From positions 1 to 64,000 of the forward strand of contig NZ_JAKCFA010000037.1 of the NCBI RefSeq assembly GCF_024198215.1: 64,000 nt of DNA. Reading direction: 5' to 3'. Both the position numbers and the translations under genes were made by a program. The notes beneath the pieces were generated by a model, which saw nothing but the letters and a program-made list of their open reading frames with translations, was not told where the DNA came from and searched no databases. This DNA is from Myxococcus qinghaiensis. Its GTDB lineage: Bacteria; Myxococcota; Myxococcia; Myxococcales; Myxococcaceae. Positions 25,554 to 34,035 of the stretch are shown here, piece by piece (positions within the stretch are counted from its first letter, which is position 1; the number at the start of each line of letters is the position of its first letter).

Positions 25554-25844
25554 CTACTGCTGCTCCGTGCACTCGAACGACGCGTTGGCCGCCTCTTCTT
25601 CCTCCATGGACACCAGCGCGTCTTCGATATCCTCACGGGCGGCGGTGCACGTCCCCACCGACCAATCCTCGAACCACTCCCCGCACGTGATGATCCGCCT
25701 GCCTCCGGGAACGGTACAAACCAACCAGCACGGCGGCGTATCCTGACACTGGTCGTCGCAATCGGGAGGAAGGGCCGACGCGGACGACGGGGCCAACGCC
25801 AGCGCGGCGAGACCCGCGAGCAGGGACTTCGAGAAGAGATTCAT
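25554..25844 (-). CDS. Small Cys-rich secreted protein
   Basis: A 96-residue exported protein: signal peptide MNLFSKSLLAGLAALALA cleaved near ASALP, then a compact region with seven Cys (DCDDQCQ, CWLVC, ITCGEW, GTC ... FEC) and an acidic helix (SMEEEEAANA). No family recognised; probably disulfide-bonded outside the cell. Monocistronic, diverging from the fatty-acid operon. Confidence 0.65.
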   Translation of the reverse strand: MNLFSKSLLAGLAALALAPSSASALPPDCDDQCQDTPPCWLVCTVPGGRRIITCGEWFEDWSVGTCTAAREDIEDALVSMEEEEAANASFECTEQQ

Positions 25845-26161
25845 GGGGGGCTCCACGACAACGGGTGAGCGGGCCACGCGTCGCGGCCCGCGTCCCAGAC
25901 TATCTGGGCTTGAGCATTCAAAGCTCGCATAGACAGACACCCAGGAGGCTTCCTCTCCCGTTGCAAGTCTTCGCGGAGGGTGCATCGGCCCCCGCCCGGC
26001 TCTAGGCTCGGTCCCACGTGACTCCTCTTCGCACCGCAAGGACAGCTTCCCGGATGACGCAACACGTCGAAAGGCACGCAGGACTTCGCAGGGCGCTTGT
26101 TGTTGACACTCCGCCAACAAGTTCCCATCATCTCCCTCACAGGAGCAATGAGGCCCCAGCC
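25845..26161. other. 317-base divergent promoter region of the fatty-acid operon
   Basis: No gene. It contains the candidate operator/promoter at 26096-26131 ahead of the enoyl-CoA hydratase gene and a likely promoter for the divergent Cys-rich protein. Confidence 0.5.
26096..26121 (+). promoter_or_regulatory. Candidate TetR operator over a -35 box
   Basis: Inverted repeat CTTGTTG-N12-CAACAAG. It encloses TTGACA (26103-26108), and CATCAT lies 17 bases further on as a weak -10. The operon start ATG is about 40 bases downstream. Likely bound by the TetR regulator encoded in the same operon. Confidence 0.45.
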
Positions 26162-27004
26162 ATGAGCTACGAACACATCCGGTTCTCGGTCGCGGATCGG
26201 ATCGCCACCCTCGAGCTGAACCGACCCGAATCGCGCAACGGCTTCACGGTGACGATGGCGGACGAGCTGGCGGACGCGCTGTCCGTGGCGGACGCGGACG
26301 AGGCCGTGCGCGTCGTCATCCTCACGGGGGCCGGCAAGGACTTCTGCGTGGGGGCGGACCTGAGCGGGTTGTCGTTCGAGGTCGCCAACAGCGCCCCGCC
26401 GGAGCACGGCTGGGTGGAGCCGGCGACGCGGGTGACGCGCAAGCTCTTCGCGCTGCGCAAGCCGGTCATCGCCGCCGTGCGCGGCGCCGCGGTGGGCGTG
26501 GGCTCCACCATGTTGCTGCCGGCGGACTTCCGCCTGGCCTCCAAGGACAGCCGGTTCGGCTTCGTGTTCAGCCGGCGAGGCATCTACCCGGAGGCGGGCT
26601 CCAGTTGGTTCCTGCCCCGGCTGGTGGGCATGGGGCGCGCGCTCGACTGGATGGTGAGCGGCAGGCTCATCCCCGCCGAGGAGGCGCTGAGCGCGGGGCT
26701 GGTGCGCTCGCTGCATGAGCCCGACGCCGTCTTGGACGCCGCGTACGCGCTGGCGCGAGAGCTGGTGGAGACCACCGCGCCCGTGTCCGTGGCCGTCATC
26801 CGTCAATCCCTCTACCGGATGAGCGCCCTGCCCTCTCCCGAGCAGGCCTTCGCGTTGGACAGCCAGCTCATCGCGACGCTGGGCCAGAGCCCGGATGCCG
26901 TGGAGGGCGTCATGGCCTTCCTCCAGAAACGGCCACCCTCCTTCGCGCGCACCGTGGAGCAGGACCTGCCCGCGTTCCTTCCCTGGCGGGAGCGTGAGTC
27001 ATGA
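26162..27004 (+). CDS. Enoyl-CoA hydratase/isomerase family protein
   Basis: A 280-residue crotonase-fold enzyme, first gene of the beta-oxidation operon. The oxyanion-hole segments are DFCVGADLSGL near 61 and RGAAVGVGSTMLLPADFRLAS near 103-120. The PEAGSSWFLPRLVG block near 141-154 carries the Glu expected for hydration; the second crotonase Glu position is Phe, as in some subfamilies. Predicted to hydrate enoyl-CoA. Its end overlaps the TetR start (ATGA). Confidence 0.9.
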   Translation: MSYEHIRFSVADRIATLELNRPESRNGFTVTMADELADALSVADADEAVRVVILTGAGKDFCVGADLSGLSFEVANSAPPEHGWVEPATRVTRKLFALRKPVIAAVRGAAVGVGSTMLLPADFRLASKDSRFGFVFSRRGIYPEAGSSWFLPRLVGMGRALDWMVSGRLIPAEEALSAGLVRSLHEPDAVLDAAYALARELVETTAPVSVAVIRQSLYRMSALPSPEQAFALDSQLIATLGQSPDAVEGVMAFLQKRPPSFARTVEQDLPAFLPWRERES

Positions 27005-27687
27005 GCCCCGCGCCCGCGCCTCGCTGGAAGCGCCTGGAACCAGATGCGCGCAGGGAGCAGATTTTGGAGTGCGCGATGCGCCTGTTCGGCGAGCGCCCCT
27101 ACGCGCAGGTCTCCACCACGGACATCGCCAAGGAAGCCGGCGTCGCCCGGGGGCTGCTCAACCACTACTTCGGGCAGAAGCGGGACCTCTACCTGAAGGT
27201 CGTGAAGAGGATGCTGCTCATGCCCGGCCTCGAAGAGAAAGTCAGCCCCACGGGAACCCTGCGCCAGCGCGTGGAGCGCAGCGTCGAGTGGTACCTCGAC
27301 ACGGTGGCGACGCACGGAAAGACCTACGTCGCCGTCACCGGCGCGGGCAGCATCGCGGACCCGGACGTCGAGCGCATCATCTCCGCGGCGGACGACGTGG
27401 CCGCGGCGAAGACGCTCGAGTTCCTCGGCATGAAGGTGGAGGTCGGCAGCGACGCCCGGCACCGCGCGATGATGCGCTCCTACGCCGGCATGGTGAAGGC
27501 CACCATCCGCGAGTGGATTCGCGGTGGCACCCTCTCCCGCGAGGAGGCGCACCTGCTCCTGAGCGAGGCGCTCATCACCATCGTCCAGGACGTCCTCCCC
27601 CAGCTCACCCCACCCCAAGGTCGCGCCGACAAGGGTGACGCTCCCGCCGTCAAGCCGGGAGCCCCGCGCGAAAAGGACGAAGGATGA
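27001..27687 (+). CDS. TetR family regulator of the fatty-acid operon
   Basis: A 228-residue regulator. The N-terminal helix-turn-helix reads REQILECAMRLFGER, VSTTDIAKEAGVARGLLNHYFGQKRDLY (in two parts), a textbook TetR domain; the rest is a ligand-binding helical domain. It overlaps the genes on both sides by four bases and so is made with the enzymes it probably represses. Acyl-CoA is the likely inducer, inferred from context. The inverted repeat at 26096-26121 is a candidate target. Confidence 0.9.
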   Translation: MSPAPAPRWKRLEPDARREQILECAMRLFGERPYAQVSTTDIAKEAGVARGLLNHYFGQKRDLYLKVVKRMLLMPGLEEKVSPTGTLRQRVERSVEWYLDTVATHGKTYVAVTGAGSIADPDVERIISAADDVAAAKTLEFLGMKVEVGSDARHRAMMRSYAGMVKATIREWIRGGTLSREEAHLLLSEALITIVQDVLPQLTPPQGRADKGDAPAVKPGAPREKDEG

Positions 27688-28511
27688 CCCAGAAGCCACT
27701 CGCGGGACGCACGCTGCTGATGTCCGGAGGAAGTCGTGGAATCGGGCTGGCCATCGGCATCGCCGCGGGCCGGCTGGGAGCCAATGTCGTGCTCCTGGCG
27801 AAGACCGACACGCCGGACCCCCGGCTGCCGGGCACCGTGCACACGGCCGCGGACGAGATTCGCGCCGCGGGTGGCCACGCGCTCGCTGTGGTCGGCGACG
27901 TGCGCGAGGAAGCCGACGTGCAGCGCGCCGTGGACGAGGCCGTGGCGCGCTTCGGTGGCATCGACTTCTGCGTGAACAACGCGAGCGCGCTGGCCCCCCT
28001 GAAGACTGACGAGCTGCCGCTCAAGCGGTTCGATTTGATGCAGCAGATTCAAGTCCGGGGCACGTTCCTCCTGACGCGCACCGCGCTGCCGCACCTGCGC
28101 CGCTCCCCGCACGCGCACATCCTCTCGCTGTCGCCTCCCATCAACCTGGCGCCGCACTGGCTGGGCAAGCATCCGGCGTACACCATGGCCAAGTACGGCA
28201 TGACGCTGCTGACGCTCGGCTGGGCGGCGGAGTTCGCGGAGGCCGGCATCGCCGCCAACGCGCTCTGGCCCAGGACGCTCATCGCCACCGCCGCCGTGAA
28301 GAACCTGCTGGGGGGAGATGCGTCCATGCAACGGGCCCGCGCGCCGGAAATCATGGCGGACGCGGCCGTGGCCATCCTCCAGCGCCGGCCCCGTGACTGC
28401 ACCGGGCACACGTTCATCGACGAGGACGTCCTGCGCGCCGAAGGAATCACAGACTTCAGTCGCTACGGCGGCGGTCCCGACGTGATGTTGGACCTGTACG
28501 TCGACCCCTGA
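27684..28511 (+). CDS. Short-chain dehydrogenase (HSDL2-like)
   Basis: A 275-residue SDR. The NAD(P) loop is GGSRGIG near 14-20, NNAS lies near 97, a Ser (SLSPP) near 146, and the catalytic YTMAK near 166. Similarity to hydroxysteroid dehydrogenase-like 2 proteins, which act on fatty-acyl or lipid substrates, fits the operon. Starts inside the TetR stop (ATGA). Confidence 0.85.
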   Translation: MTQKPLAGRTLLMSGGSRGIGLAIGIAAGRLGANVVLLAKTDTPDPRLPGTVHTAADEIRAAGGHALAVVGDVREEADVQRAVDEAVARFGGIDFCVNNASALAPLKTDELPLKRFDLMQQIQVRGTFLLTRTALPHLRRSPHAHILSLSPPINLAPHWLGKHPAYTMAKYGMTLLTLGWAAEFAEAGIAANALWPRTLIATAAVKNLLGGDASMQRARAPEIMADAAVAILQRRPRDCTGHTFIDEDVLRAEGITDFSRYGGGPDVMLDLYVDP

Positions 28512-28559
28512 AGTGAAAGCCCGCTGAGAGTCGTTGGCAATCTAGTGCTGGAGGTGCCC

Positions 28560-30398
28560 ATGGGTACGTCGCTCGCAGACCTGGAGGCGCAGTGCCAATC
28601 CCTGGCGAACAAGCTCACCCTGCCGCTGCTCCTCAAGCGCAACGCGGAGGAGTACGCGGACACCCCCGCGCTCAGCGCCGGTGACTCGACGCACACGTGG
28701 GTCCAGCTTCGCGCGCGCACCGCCGCGCTGACTCGCGGGCTGGGCGCGCTCGGCCTCCAGCGTGGCGAGCGGATGATGATCATGATGTCGAGCCGGCCGG
28801 AGCACTGGCTCATCGACTATGCCGCCGTGCACCTGGGCGCCATCCCCTGTACCGCGTACCAGACGCTGAGCACCGAGCAGGTAGGCTACGTCGCCCAGCA
28901 CAGCGCGGCCACCGTCGTGGTGCTGGAGGGCGCTGAAGAAGTGGCCCGCTGGCGGCCCATCCTCAAGGCGCTCTTCTCCCTCAAGCGCATCATCGTCATC
29001 GACGCGGCGGCGGTGCCCGTGGGGGACTCGCGCTACGTCTCCTTCGCGCAGGTGGAGGCGGACGGAGGCAGGCTGCACCAGGAGTCTCCCGACGTCTTCG
29101 AGGAGGGCTGGAAGAGCATCCGCCCCGAGGACCCCATCGCGATGATGTACACCTCCGGCACCACCGGAGACCCCAAGGGCGTGGTGCTCAGCCACCGCAA
29201 CGCCTTCTATGAGGCCATCTCCGTGGACGCCGTGGTGCCCACGCCGATGCAGGCGCCGTCCATCGCCTACCTGCCGCTGGCGCACATCGCGGAGCGGGAG
29301 CTGGGCCTGTACCGCTTCCTCTACAAGGCGCTGCACGTGCACATCTGCGCGGACCCCGCGGGCGTGGTGCCGCTGATGGCCAGGGTGCGGCCCCCCGCCT
29401 TCTTCGGCGTGCCGCGCGTCTGGGAGAAGCTGGCCGGCGGCCTCAAGGCGAAGCTCTCCACCCTGGAAGCGCCCCGGCGCGACGCCATCATGGCCGCGCA
29501 CGCCACGGCGCTGGAGGCGTTCCGGCTGGAGGGCTCCGGAAAGAGCGTGCCGCCGGAGCTGGCCCAGAAGGTCGCCGCGGTGGAGGAGATGATCCTCAAG
29601 CCCCTGCGCGCGACGCTGGGCCTGGACGCGCTGAAGTGGGCGAGCAGCGGCTCGGCGCCCATCCCCGTGGAGGTGCTGGAGTACCTGGGCGGCTTCGGCA
29701 TCAAGGTGCTGGAGGTCTGGGGCATGAGCGAGACGACGGGCTGCGCCACCATCAACACGCCCACGGAGTTCCGCGTGGGCGCGGTGGGCCGGCCCATCCC
29801 CGGCCTTCACGTCCGGCTGGCGGCGGACGGCGAAATCTTCGTGCGCGGGCCCGTGCTGTTCCTGGGCTACCTGGGCGCGGACGGGAGGATTGAGAGCCCG
29901 GTGGACGCGGACGGCTGGCTCGCCACGGGCGACATCGGCACCGTCGACGACGAGGGCTACCTCACCATCACCGACCGCAAGAAGGAGCTCATCATCACCT
30001 CCAGCGGGAAGAACATCGCCCCGTCCCGCATCGAGGGAATGCTGCGCGCCCACCCGCTCGTCGGACAGGCCATCGCGATTGGCGACGGCTGGCCGTATGT
30101 GACGGCGCTCCTCTGCCTGGACGCGGACGTCGCGCCCACGTGGGCCAAGGCGCGGGGCCTTGCGCCCCAGTCCCTGCTGGAGCTGACGAAAGACGCGGCG
30201 GTCCGCTCCGAGCTGGAAGCGCTCGTGGCCTCCATCAACAGCCGGCTCTCCCGCGCCGAGCAGATCAAACGCTTCGAGGTCGTCACGGAGACGTGGGGGC
30301 CGGCGACGGGCGAGCTGACCCCGACGCTGAAGCTCAAGCGCCGCGTGATTCTCAAGCAGTACGCGGAGCGCATCGCCTCGTTCTACGAGAACGCCTGA
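28560..30398 (+). CDS. Long-chain acyl-CoA synthetase (AMP-forming)
   Basis: A 612-residue AMP-binding enzyme activating fatty acids to acyl-CoA for the operon. Core motifs: YTSGTTGDPKGVVLSH near 197, YLPLAHIAERE near 237, GMSETTGC near 388, ATGDIG near 456 and the TDRKKELIITSSGKN hinge near 475. The start at 28560 was chosen because GGAGGTG precedes it; an in-frame GTG five codons upstream is less likely. Family length is typical. Confidence 0.92.
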   Translation: MGTSLADLEAQCQSLANKLTLPLLLKRNAEEYADTPALSAGDSTHTWVQLRARTAALTRGLGALGLQRGERMMIMMSSRPEHWLIDYAAVHLGAIPCTAYQTLSTEQVGYVAQHSAATVVVLEGAEEVARWRPILKALFSLKRIIVIDAAAVPVGDSRYVSFAQVEADGGRLHQESPDVFEEGWKSIRPEDPIAMMYTSGTTGDPKGVVLSHRNAFYEAISVDAVVPTPMQAPSIAYLPLAHIAERELGLYRFLYKALHVHICADPAGVVPLMARVRPPAFFGVPRVWEKLAGGLKAKLSTLEAPRRDAIMAAHATALEAFRLEGSGKSVPPELAQKVAAVEEMILKPLRATLGLDALKWASSGSAPIPVEVLEYLGGFGIKVLEVWGMSETTGCATINTPTEFRVGAVGRPIPGLHVRLAADGEIFVRGPVLFLGYLGADGRIESPVDADGWLATGDIGTVDDEGYLTITDRKKELIITSSGKNIAPSRIEGMLRAHPLVGQAIAIGDGWPYVTALLCLDADVAPTWAKARGLAPQSLLELTKDAAVRSELEALVASINSRLSRAEQIKRFEVVTETWGPATGELTPTLKLKRRVILKQYAERIASFYENA

Positions 30399-30430
30399 CA
30401 CACCACCCGCCGCCTCCCTCACGAGTCCCC

Positions 30431-31570
30431 ATGCATGCGAGAACTCCGGAGCAAGCGTCCTTCGCTGCTTCCATCGACGCGTTTTGTCGCGCCAAGACGG
30501 GCACCCGCGCGCAGCGCGACGCGCTGACCCAGCACGGCGTCGAGGCCCACAACCCGCGGCTCTATGCCGAGATGGCGGAGCTGGGCTGGCTGGGCGTGGG
30601 CATCTCCCCCAAGTACGGCGGCTCCGACGGCGGCATGTCCGAGATGTGCCTGTTCGCCGAGCGCACCTCGTACGGGCTCGCCCCGGTGGGCGGCTACATC
30701 ACCACGGCCGTCGCCGCGAGCCCCTACGCGAAGTTCGGCAGCGAGGCGCAGAAGGAGAAGGTCCTCACCGGCATCACCCGGGGCCGCGTGGAGGCCATCT
30801 CCATCTCGGAGCCCGACGCGGGCTCGGACGCGGCCGCGATTACGTGCCGCGCCACGCGCACCAGCGGAGGCTTCCTCGTCAACGGCCAGAAGACGTGGTG
30901 CTCCAACGCGCACTTCGCCGACCACCTGCTGCTCGTCGCGCGCACCCAGTCCTCGGGCTCCCGGCACGAGGGGCTCACCATGTTCTGCGTTCGCACGGGC
31001 ACGCCGGGCGTGGAGATTCGCGGCATCCCCACTCTCAACGGCAAGGAGGTCAACGACGTCTTCTTCACCGACTGCTTCCTGCCGGAGGACTCCATCGTGG
31101 GCAAGGTGGACCAGGCCTGGCCGCAGCTCATGTCGGGGCTCAACAGCGAGCGGCTCCTGCTCGCCGCCTCCATGCTGGGCCGGGGCCGGCGCGCGTTCGA
31201 CGACGCCGTCACCTACGTGAAGGAGCGCAAGCAGTTCGGCAAGCCCATCGGCTCTTTTCAGGCGCTCAAGCACCGCATCGCGGACCTGGCCACGGAGCTG
31301 GAGTGCTGCGAGCTGCTCATCTACCGCGTGGCGCAGCTGGCGGATGAAGCGCCCGACCGGATGCTCCCCCGCGAGGCGTCCATGGCCAAGCTGAAGACGA
31401 CGGAGACCGCCAAGCGCGTGGCGCTCGAGGGTGTTCAGATGATGGGCGGCTACGGCTACGCGACGGAGTACGACATGGAGTCGCACCTGCGCGCCACGGT
31501 CATCTCCACCGTCTACGGCGGCACCAGCGAAATCCAGCGCGACATCATCGGCAAGACGTTCGGACTGTAA
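30431..31570 (+). CDS. Acyl-CoA dehydrogenase (first copy)
   Basis: A 379-residue FAD enzyme making enoyl-CoA. Typical blocks: SEPDAGSD near 121, KTWCSNA, then RKQFGKPIGSFQALKH near 266 and MGGYGYATEYDMESHLRA near 338, ending YGGTSEIQR. The MCAD-type Glu of YEGT is Gly, but NSERLL near 237 provides a Glu at the IVD/LCAD-type position, so activity is plausible. It precedes a second acyl-CoA dehydrogenase by 29 bases, suggesting different chain-length or branched substrates. Confidence 0.92.
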   Translation: MHARTPEQASFAASIDAFCRAKTGTRAQRDALTQHGVEAHNPRLYAEMAELGWLGVGISPKYGGSDGGMSEMCLFAERTSYGLAPVGGYITTAVAASPYAKFGSEAQKEKVLTGITRGRVEAISISEPDAGSDAAAITCRATRTSGGFLVNGQKTWCSNAHFADHLLLVARTQSSGSRHEGLTMFCVRTGTPGVEIRGIPTLNGKEVNDVFFTDCFLPEDSIVGKVDQAWPQLMSGLNSERLLLAASMLGRGRRAFDDAVTYVKERKQFGKPIGSFQALKHRIADLATELECCELLIYRVAQLADEAPDRMLPREASMAKLKTTETAKRVALEGVQMMGGYGYATEYDMESHLRATVISTVYGGTSEIQRDIIGKTFGL

Positions 31571-31599
31571 GAGCGACTCACGACGGAGCGAGACAGACA

Positions 31600-32748
31600 A
31601 TGACGGCACGTCCTCGATGGAGCTCTGACGAGCTCGAGCAGGTGCGTGGCCTGGCGGCCACCTATTTCACCAAGGAAGTCCTCCCCAACGTCCCCAAGCA
31701 CGTGGCCCAGGGCCACCCGGACAAGGCACTCTACCGCCGGGCGGGCGAGCTGGGCCTCCTGTGCATGTCCATTCCAGAGGCGTACGGCGGAGGCGGCGGC
31801 ACGTTCGCCCACGAGGCGGTGCTCACCGAGGAGCAGGTGCGCGCCGGAGACCCGACGATGGGCTTCGCCGTGCACTGCTCCATCGTCGCGCACTACGTGC
31901 TCGCGTACGCATCCGAGGCCCAGAAGCAGAAGTGGCTGCCCAAGCTCGCCAGCGGAGAGTGGGTGGGCGCCATCGCCATGACGGAGCCCGGCGCCGGCTC
32001 GGACCTGCAGGCCATCTCCACCCGCGCCGTGCGTGACGGAGACTTCTACCGGGTGAGCGGCTCCAAGACGTTCATCTCCAATGGCCGGGTGTGCGACTTC
32101 CTCATCCTCGCGGTGCGCACCAGCGACGTGAAGGGCCACGCGGGCATCTCCCTGGTGTGCGCGGAGGTCTCCGACACCACGCCCGGCTTCGAGCGGGGCC
32201 GCATCCTGGAGAAGCTCGGGGGCCATGGCCAGGACACCACGGAGCTGTTCTTCGATGACCTGCACGTGCCCGCCGTGAATCTGCTCGGAGGCGAGGAGGG
32301 CAAGGGCTTCGCGCAGCTCATGTCGCAGCTGCCTCAAGAGCGGCTGAGCACCGCCATCCTCGCGCAGGCGAGCATCGACCGGGCCGTGGACCTCACCGTC
32401 GAGTACACCAAGCAGCGACAGGTGTTCGGCAAGCCACTTTTCGCTCTGCAGAACACGCGCTTCGAGCTGGCGGAATGCGCGACGTTGCGGAGGGTGGGCC
32501 GGGCGTTCCTCGACGAGTGCATCGAGCGACACCTCGCGGGCGAGCTGGACGTGGCGTCCGCGGCCATGGCCAAGTACTGGCTCACGGACCAGGCGTGTAT
32601 CGTCGCGGACCGCTGCCTGCAGCTTTTCGGAGGGTATGGGTACATGAAGGAATACCCCATCGCCCACCTGTTCGCGGATACTCGCGTCATGCGCATCTTC
32701 GCCGGCGCCAACGAGGTCATGAAAGAGCTCGTCGCCCGTTCGCTGTAG
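31600..32748 (+). CDS. Acyl-CoA dehydrogenase (second copy, LCAD-like)
   Basis: A 382-residue FAD acyl-CoA dehydrogenase. Motifs: [11 protein letters not shown] near 127, GSKTFISNG near 151, [10 protein letters not shown] with the LCAD-type catalytic Glu near 247, [14 protein letters not shown] near 269 and [11 protein letters not shown] near 345, ending [16 protein letters not shown]. The last block resembles long-chain acyl-CoA dehydrogenase. Co-transcribed with its neighbours. Confidence 0.92.
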   Translation: MTARPRWSSDELEQVRGLAATYFTKEVLPNVPKHVAQGHPDKALYRRAGELGLLCMSIPEAYGGGGGTFAHEAVLTEEQVRAGDPTMGFAVHCSIVAHYVLAYASEAQKQKWLPKLASGEWVGAIAMTEPGAGSDLQAISTRAVRDGDFYRVSGSKTFISNGRVCDFLILAVRTSDVKGHAGISLVCAEVSDTTPGFERGRILEKLGGHGQDTTELFFDDLHVPAVNLLGGEEGKGFAQLMSQLPQERLSTAILAQASIDRAVDLTVEYTKQRQVFGKPLFALQNTRFELAECATLRRVGRAFLDECIERHLAGELDVASAAMAKYWLTDQACIVADRCLQLFGGYGYMKEYPIAHLFADTRVMRIFAGANEVMKELVARSL

Positions 32749-32782
32749 CCCACTCCCACACCAAATCCCAAGGAGGCTCCCG

Positions 32783-33994
32783 GTGAGCCAGGAAGCATTC
32801 ATCTTCGACGCGGTTCGTACTCCTCGCGGCAAGGGCAAGAAAGGCGCGCTGCACGGCACCAAGCCCCTGTCGCTGCTCGTCGGGCTGGTGGACGCGCTGA
32901 AGAAGCGTCACCCGAACCTGGACCCCCAGCGCATCGACGACGTGGTGCTGGGCATCGTCTCGCCCGTGGGAGACCAGGGCGCGGACATCGCCCGCACGCT
33001 GGTGCTCGCGGCGGGCCTGCCGGAGACGGTGGGTGGCGTGCAGCTCAACCGCTTCTGTGCCTCCGGCCTGACGGCGGTGAACATGGCCGCGCAGCAGGTG
33101 CGCTCCGGCTGGGAGCAGCTGGTCATCGCGGGCGGCGTGGAGAGCATGTCGCGCGTGCCCATGGGCTCCGACGGCGGCGCGTGGGCCATGGACCCCGCCA
33201 CCAACTACGACACGTACTTCGTGCCGCAGGGCATCTCCGCGGACCTCATCGCGACGATGGAGGGCTTCACCCGCGAGGACGTGGACCGCTACGCCGCGCA
33301 GTCGCAGGAGCGCGCCGCCAAGGCCTGGGCCGGCGGCTACTTCAAGAACTCCGTCATCCCCGTGACGGACCAGAACGGCCTCACCATCCTGGACCGCGAC
33401 GAGCACATGCGGCCGGAGTCCACGGTGGCCTCGCTGGGCCAGCTCAACGCGTCCTTCGTCGGAATCGGCGAGATGGGCGGCTTCGACGCGGTGGCGCTCC
33501 AGAAGTACCACGCGGTGGAGCGCATCGAGCACGTGCACACCCCGGGCAACTCCTCCGGCATTGTCGACGGCGCCGCGCTGGTGCTCATCGGCTCGGAGAA
33601 GGTGGGCAAGGAGCTGGGCCTGACGCCGCGCGCGCGCATCGCCTCCGTGGCGACGTCCGGCGCGGACCCGACCATCATGCTCACCGGCCCCCTGCCGGCG
33701 ACGCGCAAGCTGCTCGACCTGGCGGGCCTGTCCGTGAAGGACATCGACCTGTTCGAGCTCAACGAGGCGTTCGCCTCCGTGGTGCTCAAGTACCAGAAGG
33801 ACCTGGGCATCCCGAGCGACAAGCTCAACGTCAACGGCGGCTCCATCGCCATGGGCCACCCGCTGGGCGCCACGGGCGCGATGATCCTCGGCACCATGGT
33901 GGACGAGCTGGAGCGCCGCAAGGCGCGCCGCGCGGTCATCACCCTCTGCGTCGGTGGTGGCATGGGCGTGGCCACCCTCATCGAGCGCGTCTGA
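32783..33994 (+). CDS. Acetyl-CoA acyltransferase (thiolase)
   Basis: A 403-residue thiolase cleaving 3-ketoacyl-CoA. Nucleophile Cys in NRFCASG near 91-97, His in [15 protein letters not shown] near 355, second Cys in CVGGGMG near 390. GTG start (32783) after AAGGAGG. Directly followed by the multifunctional hydratase/dehydrogenase gene, the usual fadA-fadB type pairing. Confidence 0.95.
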   Translation: MSQEAFIFDAVRTPRGKGKKGALHGTKPLSLLVGLVDALKKRHPNLDPQRIDDVVLGIVSPVGDQGADIARTLVLAAGLPETVGGVQLNRFCASGLTAVNMAAQQVRSGWEQLVIAGGVESMSRVPMGSDGGAWAMDPATNYDTYFVPQGISADLIATMEGFTREDVDRYAAQSQERAAKAWAGGYFKNSVIPVTDQNGLTILDRDEHMRPESTVASLGQLNASFVGIGEMGGFDAVALQKYHAVERIEHVHTPGNSSGIVDGAALVLIGSEKVGKELGLTPRARIASVATSGADPTIMLTGPLPATRKLLDLAGLSVKDIDLFELNEAFASVVLKYQKDLGIPSDKLNVNGGSIAMGHPLGATGAMILGTMVDELERRKARRAVITLCVGGGMGVATLIERV

Positions 33995-34035
33995 ACCCCT
34001 TTGACTCACCTTTCGACAAGATTCGAGCGAACCCC

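Noticed and set aside
25300-25746. A plus-strand frame in the lipoprotein/Cys-rich protein gap
   Set aside because: Crosses the antisense of the Cys-rich gene and a hairpin; composition is unlike neighbouring genes.
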